From Folioceros fuciformis (Eukaryota; Anthocerotophyta; Anthocerotopsida; Anthocerotales): 64,000 bases of DNA. The stretch lies in contig JBNGIO010005827.1 of the NCBI GenBank assembly GCA_049999805.1, forward strand, positions 49,726 through 113,725, read 5' to 3'. Shown here piece after piece: positions 21,381 through 31,600 of this stretch. The notes under the pieces are model-generated. The model made no database searches, had not been told where the DNA came from, and was given only the letters and a program-made list of their open reading frames with translations. How positions within the stretch are numbered: position 1 is the first letter of the stretch; the number at the start of each line of letters is the position of its first letter. The position numbers were made by a program, and so were the translations under genes.

Positions 21381-21665
21381 TCAGCTAGCTGTAGGAATAG
21401 CACACTGGGGGCAATACCATAACTGTTCAGGTACCTCAGTCAGCGGTGGATCCAAGCAAAACAAATGGAATCCGCCATTGCATCCATCACAGAGGAGCAT
21501 GAGCTCTGCATCATCTACCCTGCGACACACCTGGCAAGAGTAATCCTCCGGAGGGACCCAATTGGCTGTGACAATGGTGGGGTCCAAGTTGGGTAGGTGG
21601 CAGGGGGCACCATTCTTGGTGTGATCTGTAATAGTCCTGCCATCTACCCCCTGTAGCAGCAGCAC
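21381..21665 (-). CDS. PHD-finger C-terminus of the nested Gypsy Pol
   Basis: The open frame continues the integrase tail: LLLQGVDGRTITDH, then APCHLPNLDPTIV, the usual post-integrase Gypsy segment. It then forms a complete C4-H-C3 PHD finger: YSCQVC, LLCDGC, FHLFC and YCPQC (about 21396-21542; C44, C47, C59, C62, H67, C70, C85, C88 counted from the first Met of this frame). It ends 6 residues later at TGA/TAA. A single-base shift at about 21655 separates it from the upstream integrase frame; otherwise the segments read on smoothly. PHD fingers of this spelling bind histone H3 tails, so the likely role in a live element is to steer integration to chosen chromatin. All eight zinc ligands are intact. 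Confidence 0.85.
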   Translation of the reverse strand: MLLLQGVDGRTITDHTKNGAPCHLPNLDPTIVTANWVPPEDYSCQVCRRVDDAELMLLCDGCNGGFHLFCLDPPLTEVPEQLWYCPQCAIPTAS

Positions 21666-22891
21666 CCGTTAGGTCTCACTTCCCTGATCCGCAGCACATG
21701 GTGGCTAGTGCTAGTGTCTAGTGTATCACCAGTCTGTCGCTGCAAATACACAAAGCCCCCAAATTGGAACTTCTTAAGTTTGGGCTTGAAACTTCCGCTC
21801 CTGGTATAGGCATACCTAAGAGTGTCCCTGTGTTGTGCGATGTGCAAATTTGCCATAGCCATGGGCATGACTTGCCTAAACATCGTAGCCCTCTCCCCAA
21901 TGACTTTGGCCCATACAGCCGGACTGTCTAAGTCCACCACCTGCTGTAGTTGCTTGGTGATGGAGTAGGTGGCATTGGCTCACGGCCAAAAAGTAGGAAA
22001 TACGGTGAGAAGTGTGCCAAAGAGGCATGCTTACTCATCCGGTATCCCATTGTGATGTAGGGCAAGACGAGATCCCACTCGGTCTCAGGCATTTGTAGAC
22101 AGAGCTTCCTCAAGCCCTTCTTAAGTGTCTGGACCATTCGCTCTGCAAGACCATCAGCCTAGGGATGGTCTCTGCTTGTCCTGCGATGATCTATCAATGC
22201 TGCATCCAATAGATCTTGGAATTCACCCCTGAATTCTGACCCCTGGTCAGTTAAACATTCTGCACAACTACCGAAACGGCTGAGTACATTCTGCAAGAAT
22301 GCTTGAGAGGTGCTCCTGGACATCTTGTCAGGCAGCGCGACATACTCCACCCACTTGGAGAAATGCTCCATCATGACAAGCACGTACACATTCCCACGTG
22401 CAGTGCGTGGCAGCTCCCCAATCACGTCACATGACCATCTGAAAAAGAGGCCCATGATAAGCAAAGGATGTAGCTCTGGGTGCCAGATGGTGAAGGAAGT
22501 CTTCACCCTGTCGCATGGCTCGTAGCAGGCAACCCAGTCATGCACTTGACCATGCATCCCATGCCAATAAAAATGAGGGGCTAGCAGGCTGTAAGTGCGT
22601 TTGACTCCAAAATGACCTCATATCATTGTGCACCTTACTAATTAGTGCAGCTCTGTTAGCTAGTGGTGGCACCAAGCGTTCAACTCCATGTGCCCGCTTC
22701 CTAATAACATAACCATCCCGCCAGTAATATGTGGCAGCACGATGCTTGACCTGTTTAGCTATGGTTGGTGGCAACGTCGCATCTAGCTGTCCTGTTTGCA
22801 AATACTGTAGTGTGTAAGGATCCTCCCAAATGTCCTTAGCCAGTCGGGTGGGTACAAATGTGCTGCCACTGTCGACACACACCATGGCCAC
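21644..22891 (-). pseudogene. Gypsy integrase (broken)
   Basis: From right to left: the HHCC region (YYWRDGYVIRKR, VHNDM, VACYEPCDRVKTSF), the catalytic core (SCDVIGELPRTARGNVYVLV, MMEHFSKWVEYVALP, LTDQGSEFRGEFQDLL), a piece with MVQTLKKGLRKLC and YFLLFGREPMPP, and the C-terminal part with FQFGGFVYLQRQTGDTL. Frame changes at about 22550, 22160, 21940 and 21655. The catalytic D, D positions are recognisable, and the E lies in a broken stretch. It is followed by the PHD finger. Confidence 0.85.
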
Positions 22892-22899
22892 CAGAGCAG

Positions 22900-24417
22900 C
22901 GACCTTGAATGGTTCATAGGCTCATAATCCTTCCTTGCCTCGGTGATGTCCTGACAGCTGCTGTCTGGATTCCTAGAGAGAGTGTCTGCATTCTGATGCT
23001 TCAGACCTGGTCTGTGAACCACCTGGAAATCATAATCCTGAAGATTCATGGCCCATCGAGCTAGCTTGCCGCTGAGCTTTGTGTTGGCCATGAGCCACTT
23101 GAGGGGCTGGTGGTCCGTCACCAGCGTGAATGCTTGTCCATAGAGATAAGGTCGAAAGTGGCAAACTGCCCAAACAGCGGCGAGGCATTCACCTTCATAA
23201 CTGCTGTAATTGGCCTCCGCCTTATTGTTGCTACGGGATGCATAGGCTATCACTCTCTCATTCCCTTCGTCATCATGCTGAGCCAAAAGTGCCCCAAGGC
23301 CCAAGCTGCTCCAGTCTGTGTGTAGCACACAAATGGCTGTTTGAAATCAGGTTTGGCCATCACAAGTGCAGAGGTCAACTTGGATTTCAGGGTATCAAAC
23401 GCCTCCTGCATAGCCTCAGTCCAAGTCCATACCACGTCCTTCTTGAGCAGGTCGTTGAGAGGCTTGGCAATACGGCTGAAGTTCTGGATAAATATCCGAT
23501 AATAATTGCAAAGGCCAAGGAATGCTCACAAGGCAGAGAAGTTAGTGGGCTCCTTGACCTGCAGAATGGCCTGCACTTTAGTTGAGTGTGGCATCACGCC
23601 GTTGGGAACCACCCTGTGTCCTAAATATGCAACTGTATTCATACCAAATTCACATTTGGCTAGATGGCACTTGAGTTGAGCCTTCCTTAGGGCAGCCAAC
23701 CTATTGTGCTACATAGATAACGTCCTTGTGCACAGTGTGGACTTTGATTCACATTTGGAACACTTGGAGGACCAAAACTATGTCCATAACCCTCTGGAAG
23801 GTGACTGGAGCATTCTTGAAGCCGAACGGCATCACGAGCCACTCCCACAATTGCTGTGATCCGTGAAAGGTTGTCTTTTTGATGTCCTCCGATGCCACTG
23901 GCACTTGGTTGAACCCTTGCCTTAGATCCAGTATGGAGAAGTAGGCAGATCTGCCGATGCTGTCAAAGATCTCCTACGGTGTAGGCATAGGGTACCTGTC
24001 CTGGGCTGTCACGACGTTGATAGGGCGATAATCGCCACACATTCTCTTCTCTGTCCATAGGCCATGGCTATCCTTCTTGGGTGGCATGACAGTCGCAGCA
24101 GCGTAATCAGAACTGGAAGGTTTGATTAGCCCTGCCTCACATAATTCCTTGCACCTGGCATCCACCATCTCCCACTCAAATTGACTCAGCCGATACCTTC
24201 TGCGATATATGGGCTTCGGGCTTGTGAGGTTGATCCTGAAGGTTGTGACGTTGCAGCGTTTCAACTCCTTCATGGAGAACGCGAAGCAATCACTGTACTT
24301 GAGAATCAATGCCCAAATCTGCCTCTGCTGTTCATTAGTGAGTTGTGGTCCCATGTGCAAGTTGAACGTTTCAGCAGTGAGTGGCACCTTGGTTGATGGC
24401 TCTTGCCTCACATCCAC
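22900..24417 (-). pseudogene. Gypsy reverse transcriptase and RNase H, with inverted active-site segment
   Basis: RT starts at 24417 with a leader LTNEQQRQIWALILKYSDCF, then KPIYRRRYRLSQFEWEMV, AATVMPPKKDSHG and MCGDYRPINVVTAQDRYPMP. At 23.77-23.99 kb come AYFSILDLRQGFNQV, MPFGFKNAPVTFQRVMDIVL. The next expected residues (the YIDD block) are absent from the minus strand; they lie on the plus strand at 23701-23772. The minus strand then resumes with LAALRKAQLKCHLAKCEFG and YLGHRVVPNGV. RNase H follows: YASRSNNKAEANYSSYEGE, VTDHQPLKWLM, RWAMNLQDYDFQVVHRPG. Stops occur near 23990 and 23527, plus further frame changes. Dead. Confidence 0.88.
23701..23772 (+). other. Inverted 72-bp segment carrying the RT active site
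   Basis: Plus-strand reading gives CYIDNVLVHSVDFDSHLEHL followed by ED, the conserved Gypsy RT catalytic block, inside an element otherwise read on the minus strand. The left and right minus-strand neighbours (ending MDIVL and starting LAALRK) are exactly the segments that should border it. The catalytic second Asp is Asn (YIDN). Confidence 0.88.
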
Positions 24418-24734
24418 CTTGAAGGTCGATGCAGAAAAAACAAAGTGGTGCTAAGCAACATACTCCCCCCTCCTGCATCGAGCCTGAAAGGTAGGCAAGG
24501 ATAGCCAGGAAAAGGTAGGTGCACTGCATCTGCTGGACAGGCCATGGCTAAAAGGCCTGCAAGGGTGCCTCTGTTTAGCAGTTGGAAAGCCAAGCATAAA
24601 CTCACAAGCCAAGTGATGGCGTGCAAGTCCATAGCTCGACCGATAGCAGCACAGCGCTGAGAGACTGTAACCTGCGGTGCTGCCGTGGCATGTGCTGGAC
24701 AGCCCATGATCTGCTCACCTTTGGTATAGTGACA

Positions 24735-26060
24735 ATCTTCCAACTGAAGTGTTCCTTCACTCATCAAAGGTATGACCACCTGTCCAGTACCTTTACTGCA
24801 ACTCCTCGAGCATCTCCCACATAAACTAACTGTGGCGAGGTCGTCTTCCAAAACGTCGTGAATAATTGGCGGTTGTTGCAAACATGTGTTGAGGCACCTG
24901 AATCAATAAACCACAGTGATAAAAGCTCATGTGTAGCAGTGGAGCACACAGTCAACTCTGTTGCAGCACTCCTGTGTGAAGGTAACTTTGAGTCCTTTAC
25001 AGCAACATGAGCTTGTGATACTTTCAAGTCCTTCTTTGGATCACTGGCTTGCTTCTTAGGACAGTTGCGCTCCCAATGTCCAGGAATGCCACACCAGTGG
25101 CAAGTGCCTACACGTTTGGCAGTCAAGGGCGAAATGAAGGTAGGTTTCTTTCCTCCTTTATCTGGCCCCTTCCCAAACGTTTTGCCCTTGGCTGCCAACA
25201 ACACTCTTTTACCTCGATTTCTGGAACTGGGTCCAGACCTATGATGGCTTTGCTCCTCTTGCAAGAGTGCACCAATCACATTGTTGAGGTTGATAGTCGC
25301 TGGTTGACCAGCAGCAACAACAATATACGAAGAGTGAAGAGCAGCATTCTGTCCAGAAATGAAGGTTTGGTACGACCAGGTGGGAGGCAAACTGCCAAGC
25401 AACTGAGCAACACCCTCTACCTCAGACATTGTGCTGCCGAGCATAGCTAGCTGTGCCCTCAGGTACCGGAACTTTGTTATGTGTGCTCCCAAACTATCCC
25501 CTTCCTTCAAACGCAAGCGATAGAATTGATTACGAACACAGACCAGTGTCAAAATACTTTGAACCTAGTAAGTGTTTTTAAGTTGCTCCCACACAGCAGC
25601 AGCTGTGGGCAAGCTTTCAACTTCTGTGACTTAGTTTCACCAAGGCCTGAAAATATGATGGCAAAGGCCACCTTGTTCCCTTTGACAAACTTGTCTTTAA
25701 CATCTTGGGGATCAATCGATGCAGGAACAGGAATCGAGCCATTGGCATATTCCCACACATCACGAGCATCTAGGAATGCCTTCATCCTAGCTCGCCAGCT
25801 TTCATACTTGGTATGTGTACCATCGAAACGGTCTTTTTCCTTGAATTCTCCTCTGAAAGATGCAGTCCGTACTGTAGTCATTTGAGCAATAAGAACAGGG
25901 AGAACAGGTGCAGGAGGAGCAACGATTGAGGAAAATTGAGAAGTTAGAGACTGCAAGAATGACACCTCTGTTTCTAGGTCTGTGTCAGAATCACTATTTG
26001 TCTCTTCAAAGAGAAATGAGAGACCTGACATACAGAAGATATCTATGCAATCATGCAAAC
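24735..26060 (-). pseudogene. Copia-2 Gag and protease
   Basis: Read from 26058: an acidic N-terminal part, then the capsid block FKEKDRFDGTHTKYESWRAR and FLDARDVWEYANG, a frame change near 25555, LRLKEGDSLGAHITKFRYLR, and the zinc knuckle CHWCGIPGHWERNC. Protease follows with LWFIDSGASTHVCNNR and, after a frame change near 24770, GTGQVVIPLMSEGTLQLED, where the Gypsy is inserted. It parallels Gag of Copia-1 in order and spelling. Two frame changes; gag is otherwise long and readable, suggesting modest age. Confidence 0.88.
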
Positions 26061-27051
26061 AATATGTAGACGCATCAAATTGTTTGCAGGCTATAAACTA
26101 ATAAAAAACAGATCAGAATCGAAACGCCACCACAAAACGACATGGAGATTCGAAATGGTAAGTAAGTGAGCCCTAGAAAAACCAAACGTGCCCTAACTTT
26201 CATTTTTAAAGATATGACCGGTTGTATGTTCATGACAAGTGTACACAATCTAAGGGCAATGTCCCTATGTGTACATGACAACCAACCGTCAAATGTGCGC
26301 AAGGCGCCTATTGGTGGCTGGCTGCAGACAGCACCTGGAGTGGTGAGCTTTGTCCACCTCCGACTGCAGCACGCCTCCCACCAATCTAATTAGGCAGCCT
26401 CTATAGCATCACGCTCACAAATTGGAGGCGACAACGTTGGAAAGTAAAGAGCAACTTGAGGATCCATCACCGAGAGTCCTGGATCTGAAACTTTGAGAAA
26501 ACGCGCAATTCTCTGAATAGTCACAGTTTGCACTTGAGAAGTCTCAGATTGCAGACACATATCCTTTGTGAGAGCGGCAATCATTCGAATTGCTGAATCA
26601 ATCTGAAGGGTGAGGTCTGTTCTTGTTCAGAACAATAGAATCTGAGTGTCTCGAAGGCAATCACCAATTGTTGAACGAGTGACTTTCAAGATCAAATGTT
26701 CATCTTCATAGGGTGACAACACTCTGGATGGTCGTCTTGCTAATCCTCGTCTTAAGCTTGCACGCAGATTTGCGCAACAGGTGCAGAAACGCTGATCCTT
26801 TTGTCCACCACGAGATGTCTCCAATTTTCGAGATACTATGGGGATGAAAGCCTTGTGTGAGATCTGTTTGAATATTCTCCTTAAAGGATCCTCAAGGTAT
26901 CTATTCGTAGTAGAGGACAATTCAAGTTTAAATTCCCCTACGCACGGAGCATGATACCTATTTTTAGACCTACACGTCATCCCTGCTGCTCAAGTGGGAC
27001 CAACATAGTCTATTTTGTACTGTGATCCCTTCATAGCTAGGTTCATAAAAT

Positions 27052-27151
27052 NNNNNNNNNNNNNNNNNNNNNNNNNNNNNNNNNNNNNNNNNNNNNNNNN
27101 NNNNNNNNNNNNNNNNNNNNNNNNNNNNNNNNNNNNNNNNNNNNNNNNNNN
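27052..27151. other. Assembly gap (100 N)
   Basis: A run of exactly 100 N; the sequence after it is a tandem repeat, which may explain the failed assembly. Confidence 1.
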
Positions 27152-27233
27152 AAACTATGTTGAAAGACACCTTGTCTCATCTAAAGTACGACTAAACTAT
27201 GTTGAAAGACACCTTGTCTCATCTAAAGTACGA
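27152..27233. repeat. 41-bp tandem repeat next to an assembly gap
   Basis: Two identical copies of a unit starting AAACTATGTTGAAAGACACC. The array may extend into the gap. Confidence 0.9.
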
Positions 27234-27295
27234 CATCTGCTTTGTTTGATAGAGTAGCCTAAATCTATGTACAGATGAGCAACATGGATCAAAGA

Positions 27296-27313
27296 GCCAG
27301 AGCTCTGATACCA
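27296..27313 (-). promoter_or_regulatory. Primer-binding site (tRNA-iMet) of Copia-2
   Basis: On the minus strand TGGTATCAGAGCTCTGGC directly follows the LTR end TTATTATCA. TGGTATCAGAGC is complementary to the 3' end of initiator methionine tRNA. Confidence 0.88.
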
Positions 27314-27611
27314 TGATAATAAGCGGAAGCTTGTTGTAAAATTGAATTAATGAATTAAATATAAAATTGTATATGTTTAAATACTTGCTGAAGTGTCTGT
27401 TCACTTTAACCTAATTATGATTAAGTTATAATAGGTTAATCTGTGTATACCATGATAATAAGCGGAAGCTTGTTATAAAATTGAATTAATGAATTAAATA
27501 TAAAATTGTATATGTTTAAATACTTGCTGAAGTGTCTGTTCACTTTAATCTAACTATGATTAAGTTATAATAGGTTAATCTGTGTTAGGATATCTATAAT
27601 AACCCTTAACA
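27314..27611 (-). repeat. 5' LTR of Copia-2 with a partial tandem duplicate
   Basis: The complete LTR is 27453-27611. A second copy, 27314-27446, lacks the outer 26 bp, and the two are joined by a short ATACCA remnant of the primer-binding site. The offset is 139 bp. Confidence 0.88.
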
Positions 27612-27777
27612 AGGTGAAATGCTAGCAGCAAACAGTGATGAGCCTAGTCATGATGATGGTTATTGCACAATTCCTTGTAACAACATGAATGTGGATGGTA
27701 ACATGCTTCGCCAAAACATAGCTAGGTTCTTGTGGACTAGCAGACAACAAGGATATGAACTACTTAATTTTCTATGA
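27612..27777 (+). pseudogene. PIF/Harbinger transposase, 3' end beyond Copia-2
   Basis: The frame left at 16384 resumes directly here (GEMLAANSDEPSHDDG, then NMLRQNIARFLWTSRQQG and ELLNFL, stop). The C-terminal LRQNIARFLW is typical for the end of HARBI1-like transposases. With one copy of the target duplication removed, the reading frame joins without shift, which proves that both pieces are one gene interrupted by Copia-2. Confidence 0.8.
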
Positions 27778-28065
27778 CAGTTTGTCTCCTAACTTGCTCA
27801 ATGCATCTCCTATTTTCATAAAAGTAGGCACGAATCCCTCTCCAATTTGATTATGTGATTGTATCATAATACAATTGTGCTCCATGAGGTCATTGTGGAC
27901 CCTCTCTTGAAATTCCATGTTCACTTTATGACTCTTCTCCTTGTTGGTTTCTGTCATGTTCACTTTATGCCTCTTCTCCTTGTTGATTTCCGTTAGCCTT
28001 GCAATAGGTGACCACCTCTTATCATCGTTCAGGGGCTTCTTATTTTTCTCCCTATTGCCACCCAA
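27772..28065 (-). CDS. PIF/Harbinger ORF1-like protein C-terminus (coiled coil), convergent to the transposase
   Basis: 97 codons. It is Lys/Asn/Glu-rich with an internal duplication (TEINKEKRHKVNMTETNKEK) followed by FQERVHNDLMEHNCIMIQSH and a C-terminal helix ending IGDALSKLGDKLS. PIF elements carry a second, Myb/SANT-like gene convergent with the transposase whose C-terminal part has this kind of helical QEKxHxDLM segment. The stop overlaps the transposase stop by 6 bp. The expected Myb domain upstream (28.07-28.45 kb) is not readable in one frame, so the gene is truncated or has introns. Assignment rests on position and style rather than a firm domain. Confidence 0.45.
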   Translation of the reverse strand: MGGNREKNKKPLNDDKRWSPIARLTEINKEKRHKVNMTETNKEKSHKVNMEFQERVHNDLMEHNCIMIQSHNQIGEGFVPTFMKIGDALSKLGDKLS

Positions 28066-28667
28066 GAGTCAATCTTCGAGGTCAATCTTCTTGGCAGCCT
28101 GCAACATATGAAGTTCCTGCAATGTCCACAACTTTCAAGGTGCCTTGAATGTTTGGTTCATGGAAAGAATGTGGCTCGTTCTCAAAATTATGCGCATAGG
28201 GCCTACACCAAGTTGTGAGATTGGGGAAGCATGGAAGCTGCGAAATCCCAACAATAAAGCTAAAGGCAAGGATACTGAGCTTGTGGGACAATTAGGAATG
28301 AAGGTTGAAGTCACAGCATAGGCTTGAGACTGACCTACGTCTTCCGGACCCATCGATCTACAACAGCCCTCCAAAATCTGGAACGAATACAGGTATAAAA
28401 ATTTAACCAAGACGACGAGTGCAATGGAAGCAAGAGGGGATTGCAAGCGAATTGAGAAGGAAGCCCCTACACCTCTACCGGCAAAGGCCCGTAGTCGTAG
28501 AGGTTAGAGGCGGTCTCTTCCGATCATTACGGGAGTTCACGTTTTGGGGCGGTCAGAAGTTGCTGGAGGGAAATTGATGTCAATGGAAAGGAGCCCTTGC
28601 TGACTAACCTGACGTATGTTGTTATGATGTTGTTAGACTCTCGTGTTCCGACAACGGTTCCCGAACA
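28066..28667. other. Upstream region of PPR1, no gene recognised
   Basis: This holds the far end of the PIF element and the putative promoter and leader of PPR1. No clear TATA box or further gene was identified. Confidence 0.4.
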
Positions 28668-31600
28668 ATGGTCGCAGTGTGGGAACCGGATTCATTGTGG
28701 ACCCAACAAAGTGGTGTGTGTACAGGCGTTCTACGAGGAGCTCCCGCCCACTGCATTGCCCAGGATTCCGCCCCGGACAAACGACCAAGCCTCCATGTTC
28801 AGCAGTGTAAGGAGCGTAGCACTCCCACTCCCGCTGAAATCTGCGGTGGGGACGGATTATCCAGCGATGGTCGTCGCCAGGAGCAGGAGTTTTTTCTGCA
28901 TCCTACAGTGTGCTGGGATAACAGACGAGGTAAGAAGACATCCCGTTCGCCTGACTTCCGGCGTAAAGGGTCCGGCGAGGTGCTCTGGTTGAACAACTCT
29001 GCGCAGCCAGCTTGGTTGGATGAGTCTCTGTGTGCTTCGGATATACAGATGGATCACGGTGCCTCTACTCCTAATTTGAGCGGTTGCGGCAAGCCTGATG
29101 CAGAAAGGCGTGCAGGAGCCGAATTGGCGGCCACGGCCATAGCCGTGAGCACATTATGTCAGCAAGGGAAGCTTACTGAGGCCGTCGAAGCCCTGGAATT
29201 TCTGGTGCAGACAGACGGTAGTATTTCTCAGTACATGCTTCATACTGTGCTGAAACAGTGCATAGTAGAGAAGGATGTGGTTGTTGGGCGACGAGTTCAT
29301 CATCTAGCTATCAAACTTGGGTACGAGTCAACTACGTACTTGGGGAACCATATCTTGCGCATGTATGCATGTGCAGGTAGATTACGAGAGGCAATGGATG
29401 TGTTCACCAGGGTCGGCAAACCAGACGTGTTCATGTGGGTTTCCATAATCTCTGCACACGCTAAACATGGGAAACCTTATGAGGCCGTACAACTGTACCA
29501 TGACTTCCGTGCCTCAGGTGTGAAGTCTAATTCTCATATCTTTGTAGCTGCCCTTAAAGCTTGCACATGTGCCTCGGACTTGGAATCTGGCCGGAAAGTT
29601 CACTCTGATTTGTTTCTCAGTGGCATTCCTCCCAACTTGTTTGTCGGCAACTGCTTAGTAGGACTGTATGCAAAATGTGGTGTATTAGAAGATGCACGCC
29701 AGGTTTTTGAGAGCTTGGCCATTAAGGATTCAGTCACTTGGACCACCCTTATATCTGGTTATGCAAATCATGGGTTTGGTGAAAAGGCTCTTGTTCTGCA
29801 TGGAGAAATGAAGAAGGGGGGCATGATTTTGGATAACCCTGTTACCTTGTCTTGCCTTTTGAAGGCTTGCGCAAGCACTCGTGACTTGGAGAAGGGCAGG
29901 CAGCTTCACTCACAGATTATGGCTGGAGGACAGCTGGATAGTCTACTGGTAGCGACATCCCTGGTGGACATGTATGCAAAATGTGGTGAACTAAGAGATG
30001 CACGCGAGGTTTTTGACAGCGTAAGAAAAAAGGATGTGGTGACGTGGACGGCCCTTATAGCTGGCTATGCAAATAATGGGCTCGGTCATGAGGCACTTGC
30101 TCTGTATGGACAAATGGAGCAAGAGGGTCTGATTATGGGTAATCATATTACTTATTCTTGCCTTCTGAAGGCCTGTGCAAGTACTGGTGCCCTACAGAAG
30201 GGCAGGGAGTTGCACTCCCAGATTGTTGAAAGAGAACAGCTCCACGATGTACGGGTGGGCACCTGCCTTGTGGACATGTATGTAAAATGTAGCGACCTGG
30301 ATGAGGCACGCAGGGTTTTTGATGGTTTGGCGATGAAGAATGTGGCAACATGGACGGCTCTGATAGCTGGCTATGCACAGCAAGGGTTCTGTCAAGAGGC
30401 ACTTGTTCTGTACGGACAAATGGAGCAAGAGGATCTGATTCTGGCTGACTCTGTTACATTTTCTTGCCTTTTGAAGGCCTGTGCTAGTGCTGGGGCGTTA
30501 CAAGAGGGCAGGCAGCTGCACTCACTGATTGTGGAAAGAGGGCAGCTGAATCACGCATGGGTGAGCACTTGCCTGGTAGACATGTACGCAAAATGTGGCG
30601 AACTCGAAGATGCTCGCGGGGTTTTCAACAGTTTGGCCACAAAAGATGTGGCGACATGGACAGCCCTGATAGCTGGGTATGTACAGCAAGGGCTCTGTAA
30701 AGAGGCGCTTGTTCTGTATGGTCAGATGGAGGAGGAGGGCTTGATTGTTGCTGACAGTGTAACATTTGCTTGCCTTCTGAAGGCCTGTTCAAGCGCTGGT
30801 GCCTTGCAAGAGGGCAGGCGGCTGCACTCCCAGATCGTTGAGAAAGGTGAGCTGGAGAGAGACATGCAGGTGGGCACCTGCCTCGTAGACATGTATGGAA
30901 AATGTGGCGAAGTAGAAGAAGCACGCAGGGTCTTTGACAATCTGGCCGCAAAAGATGTGGCGACATGGACAGCCATGATAGCTGGATATGCTCGAAAAGG
31001 CGTCTTGACAGAGGCGCTGGTTCTATATCGAGAAATGGAAGAGGAGAGCCTGATTCTTGCTGACTCTGTAACTTTTGCTTGCCTTCTGAACGCCTGTGCC
31101 AGTGCTGGTGCCTTACAAGAGGGCAGACAGCTGCACTCACGGATTGTGGGTAGAGTAGAGCTAGAAAGGGACATACTGGTGGGCAACTGTCTGGTGGATA
31201 TGTATGCAAAGTGTGGCAAACTGGAAGATGCACGGAGGGTTTTTGACAGTTTGGTCAGAAAAGATGTGGTGACATGGAATGCTCTGATAGCTGGGTACGG
31301 TTCCTGTGATGAAGGTTACAATGCAGTAGCCTGTTTTGACGAGATGGTAGTTGCTGGTATTCAGCCTGACGAAGCTACTTTTACTTGCCTTTTAGCAGCA
31401 TGTGGCCATGAGGGACTGGTAACGGAAGGTCGGAAGCATTTCGATTCCATGGTTGAGCAGCATGGCATCACACCTACGATTCAGCATTACAACTGCCTGG
31501 TTGATCTTCTTGCACGTGCAGGCCATTTAGATGACGCAGAAAATACGTTATTCTCTTGTGAGAGGCAAGACGATGTTGTAGGGTTGATGTCTTTGCTACA

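Larger units (their letters stand above)
20326..24734 (-). mobile_element. Minus-strand Ty3/Gypsy with PHD finger, nested in Copia-2, 5' part deleted
   Basis: The boundaries are TGTCGTGC at 20326 and GTGACA ending at 24734 (inverted TGTC/GACA ends), with ATCT on both sides (20322-20325 and 24735-24738). The insertion lies between LQLED and DVLCVPSM of Copia-2. One complete LTR (20326-21105) and an adjoining partial LTR (21108-21237) mark its 3' end. At the 5' end only about 23 bp (CTCACCTTTGGTAT...GTGACA) match the LTR terminus before unrelated sequence leads to pol. Gag and protease are therefore missing. Pol order RT, RNase H, integrase defines Gypsy. The C-terminus carries a PHD finger. 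Confidence 0.88.
26061..27313 (-). other. 5' leader of Copia-2, with a gap and a 41-bp duplication
   Basis: Untranslated leader between primer-binding site and gag. No extra ORF comparable to that of Copia-1 was recognised. It includes the gap at 27052-27151 and the tandem repeat directly after it. Confidence 0.5.
16385..27611 (-). mobile_element. Copia-2: minus-strand Copia retrotransposon, split by a nested Gypsy
   Basis: The element is read from right to left. The 5' LTR is at 27453-27611 with a partial tandem copy at 27314-27446. The primer-binding site TGGTATCAGAGCTCTGGC is at about 27296-27313. Gag and protease lie at 24735-26060, then the inserted Gypsy, then integrase, RT and RNase H at 17435-20325. 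The polypurine tract AAGTGGGAG is next to the 3' LTR at 16385-16542. The LTR is about 158 bp and runs TGTTAAGGG...TTATTATCA. Flanks gggtg (16380-16384) and aggtg (27612-27616) are a target duplication with one change. LTR copies differ by about 4-5 percent. Removing it rejoins the PIF transposase frame. Confidence 0.92.
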
